This document shows, piece by piece, positions 61,692 to 64,000 of a DNA stretch of 64,000 bases. Source of the stretch: Trichosphaerium sp. ATCC 40318 (taxonomy: Eukaryota > Discosea > Flabellinia > Trichosidae). Numbering within the stretch: the first letter of the stretch is position 1; every line of letters begins with the position of its first letter. The notes beneath the pieces are model-generated. The model was not told the origin of the DNA, ran no database searches, and saw only the letters and a list, made by a program, of their open reading frames with translations. The stretch covers positions 341,243 through 405,242 of the forward strand of contig JALMLS010000056.1 of the NCBI GenBank assembly GCA_038496445.1, written 5' to 3'. The translations under genes were made by a program, and so were the position numbers.

Positions 61692-61827
61692 AAAAAAAAA
61701 AAAGTAAAAAATATACTGCAGTTAGTTACTCAAGACTGTTTGATTTTATCACGTGATCGACCACTTGCACAATTTTTAATTATTTTTACTTTAGAGACTA
61801 TACAATTAATACAATCGACAATCAGTT

Positions 61828-63892
61828 TCACAGTAGGTCTGTGAGTTGTCGCACCTGCACCAAGCCATCTGATGCAAGTAGGAAAGTGTAAAACTTTTCT
61901 TCAATGGTCTTTGCAAGTTTCACTTGTTCTTCTCCTTTCATGCTTTGCGTGCCTTTAGTAACAGTTGCGCGCATTTTCTTGACCACCTCAGTTTTAGACT
62001 TCAAAGCAATACCATAAGAGCCTGGTAATAAAAATGGATTCGAGGTCGTTTCTCCTCTTAGAGAAAACGGCACCTTGAAGGAAAAAAGTCAACTGGTAGC
62101 ACCAATCTATGAGCTGGGCGCTCATAACCTTAAATGGTGTAGGTTAATATCATTAGTAAGTACATGTTCGTTATACGCACTCTGTGAGGTTGCTGTGCGT
62201 GATGTTGACAACGATGACGAGTCACTGTGATCAGAATTGCGCCTGGTCAGTACAGGTGTAACAGGTTGAGGTGCAGGAGGTTCTACTGGGTTGTAAAACA
62301 TTGGATCTTTCCACCTGTAAGTATGGCGTATTGTGTTCAGTTTAGTAGTTTTTAAATGATGCCCTAGAGAGGCATAGTAAGTGTTGTAAGGAGCAAACTT
62401 TATGTTTTGACATGCTCCCACAATCACTATCCGGTGCCTACACGCTACATGTAGCGTCAAATCAGTGCAATTGCTATTGTTGGTATTAATAATTTGTGCA
62501 AGTAACGTAATAAGGTTACTAGCATACCTGATCTGTATGGCGTTTGCAGCAACAATAATCGTACAGTTGTGTACGTCATCTATCCGTAGGATATTACCAA
62601 CAGCACCTAAAACCAAGGTACTGTTTTGTATAGCTCTGATAGTTCCATAGCGAGTGGCACAGAGATGGTAAATGTAAGCATTAGTGCAATCGTGAATATA
62701 AAATTGAGACACAACAATAGGTTTAACTCGGGCTGCAAGTAGCTGTCAGTCTCATTTAATAATGAAGTCTAGGTGTACGCACGTGAAATTGCAGGAGATT
62801 TCTTTGAACTCTTCGAATTGCGTTTTTCATTGTTGAGTAAGAGTCAGTGTATAGTCTGGTTTTGCTGTTTACACTGGAAATATTCACATTCAGTATTTTT
62901 TTTAACGGTTTAGGCGCAACTGGTTCGATTTTTGTACGAATAATATCCTACGCGCTATAAATTTGGATATAGTAAAGAGTTACTGGGCGTTGTACCTGAG
63001 CTTCCTGGACAGAAATTTCGTCATTTTCAAACAGTCTGAATTTTTTTCTCTAGCACTGCATCAAGATCTAAAACCACCGAAATTGCTCGCGCTGCTTCAA
63101 GTGTATCTGATATCTTAGCGTCGTCCGTTGAAATCAGTTCTATAATTTTGTTCATATTATTAAATACAAACGCTGTGGCCGTTTTGGCAGATAACTGGCC
63201 GCGCGTAAGGCGATCCCTTGTTGGGTTTACATTTATGCCAAAATGTTTGAGTGAAGGGTAATTCTAAATCATTAGTGTGAGCGTCCACAATAGACATATC
63301 CGATTGAAAGAGATTTTGCCCAAAAAAAAAAAAAACAATTCAAAATGCAAAGGAGCAAAGAGTTAACCTCTGTGATGTATTTTTGATTTTCCATTCGTAG
63401 GCCAAGTTGTTGTAGGAAAAGATACACGATAAAGGGGTAAAACTCAACACTACTGTTGTCTTCTTTGTCTGAGTGCGTGCACAGCAATAGATAAACACTA
63501 CAGAACCTATCTAATGGCGTGTTAGAGCCAAATAAAAAGCATACACATTGCGGTTACCAAAGTAAATCTTAGCGACATTGGCATCTACACCGATACCCTG
63601 AGCGATAGCTTCCCACTCAGCTGGCCTACAACACAAAATTAATGAGTTTCCGGAATAACAACTTAGTAAAAGCCCAAAACCAGCAATACCGTAAGTACGA
63701 TCTATTGGCCTTTCTTTTGACCGATTGAATGTGCCGTTCGTACTGCAAACGTATAGATTGCGCCTGTCTGTAGTTCTTTATACATTCCCGGAGCTTTGCG
63801 AACGTAAAACGCGTCTCTATGTGCGGGAAATACAGAAGAGCAGCTATTTCGCGTCGAATCGCTATTTTTTGGAGTTTGGTACCACTTGACAT
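61828..63892 (-). CDS. TBCCD1: TBCC domain-containing protein 1 (TBCCD1)
   Basis: About six exons from ATG 63892. The N-terminal helical region reads ALLYFPHIETRFTFAKLREC, then PAEWEAIAQGIGVDANVAKI. The C-terminal TBCC/CARP beta-helix is YIHDCTNAYIYHLCATRYG, LRIDDVHNCTIIVAANAIQI, then IVIVGACQNIKFAPYNTYYA, the FAPYNT(F/Y)Y motif being diagnostic of TBCCD1. The end (PFSLRGETTSNPFLLPGSYG ... EEKFYTFLLASDGLVQVRQL) matches the family's C-terminal helices. TBCCD1 positions centrosomes or basal bodies and the Golgi, implying a centriole-bearing or flagellate ancestor. Exon borders at 62730-63270 are approximate. Confidence 0.88.
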
Positions 63893-64000
63893 TTGGTAGC
63901 AACCGCTAACGGGCGAACTTCATCATTTGGGTGTAGCAAAATTTTCACGAAAAAAGCATAGCAAACAAAGGCGAGTTAAGCCACACCCTGTCACTCACAG
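63893..64000. other. Right-edge sequence, probably TBCCD1 promoter
   Basis: About 110 bases after the TBCCD1 start codon; no reading frame of interest. Confidence 0.4.

Overview
The window is nuclear DNA of an unidentified, probably unicellular eukaryote: AT-rich, gene-dense and full of small spliceosomal introns. I assigned genes by joining exons across introns of roughly 35-130 bases. The usual donor is GTACGT, GTAAGT or GTATGT, the acceptor is almost always TAG or CAG, and many introns carry a CTAAC-like branch site. The gene set (FACT subunit Spt16, KIN17, an NFXL1-type zinc finger protein, TBCCD1, a Rab6-like GTPase, a Sec7-PH ARF exchange factor) is pan-eukaryotic. A Crinkler-type nuclease-kinase, F-box/LRR and F-box/YwqK-repeat proteins and a lysine-rich coiled-coil protein suggest a protist or early-branching fungus-like lineage. 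I cannot name the organism.

Layout. 1-8.4 kb: Sec7-PH ARF-GEF (entering from the left edge), a decayed and an intact YwqK-repeat gene, a PX-C2-arrestin protein, and a type I membrane protein with two DUF4397 domains. 9.1-16.5 kb: one DNA transposon bounded by inverted repeats. It carries five tightly packed genes (a PIF/Harbinger-like DDE transposase, a Myb/SANT-like protein and three unknown proteins) and an internal array of AAGTGCTTT-type repeats. 16.5-18.4 kb is mostly gene-poor. 18.4-27.7 kb: MYND protein, F-box/LRR protein, small cupin, membrane-anchored JmjC protein head-to-head with NFXL1, then two broken genes. 27.7-30.7 kb is a gene desert with a broken coiled-coil exon. 30.7-36 kb: a LEA2/DUF3712-like membrane protein, an isochorismatase-fold hydrolase and a secreted MORN protein. 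37.4-41.4 kb: the Crinkler-type nuclease-kinase and a second F-box/LRR protein. 41.7-45.7 kb: a small protein with a possible glycogen-binding fold, SET-MYND-Tudor protein, KIN17. 45.7-48.4 kb holds only unresolved exons. 48.4-64 kb: Spt16, an unknown protein, a lysine-rich coiled-coil protein, a NOL11-like nucleolar protein, the Rab and TBCCD1.

How the parts fit. The right third is mostly housekeeping (chromatin, ribosome biogenesis, vesicle traffic, cytoskeleton). The left two thirds mix housekeeping genes with accessory material: the transposon, expanded repeat-protein families in several states of decay, and an effector-like nuclease-kinase. The most distinctive object is the 7.4-kb transposon. 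Its genes fill the space between the inverted repeats almost completely and are arranged as two head-to-head pairs plus a tail-to-tail junction, which suggests that all five belong to the mobile unit.
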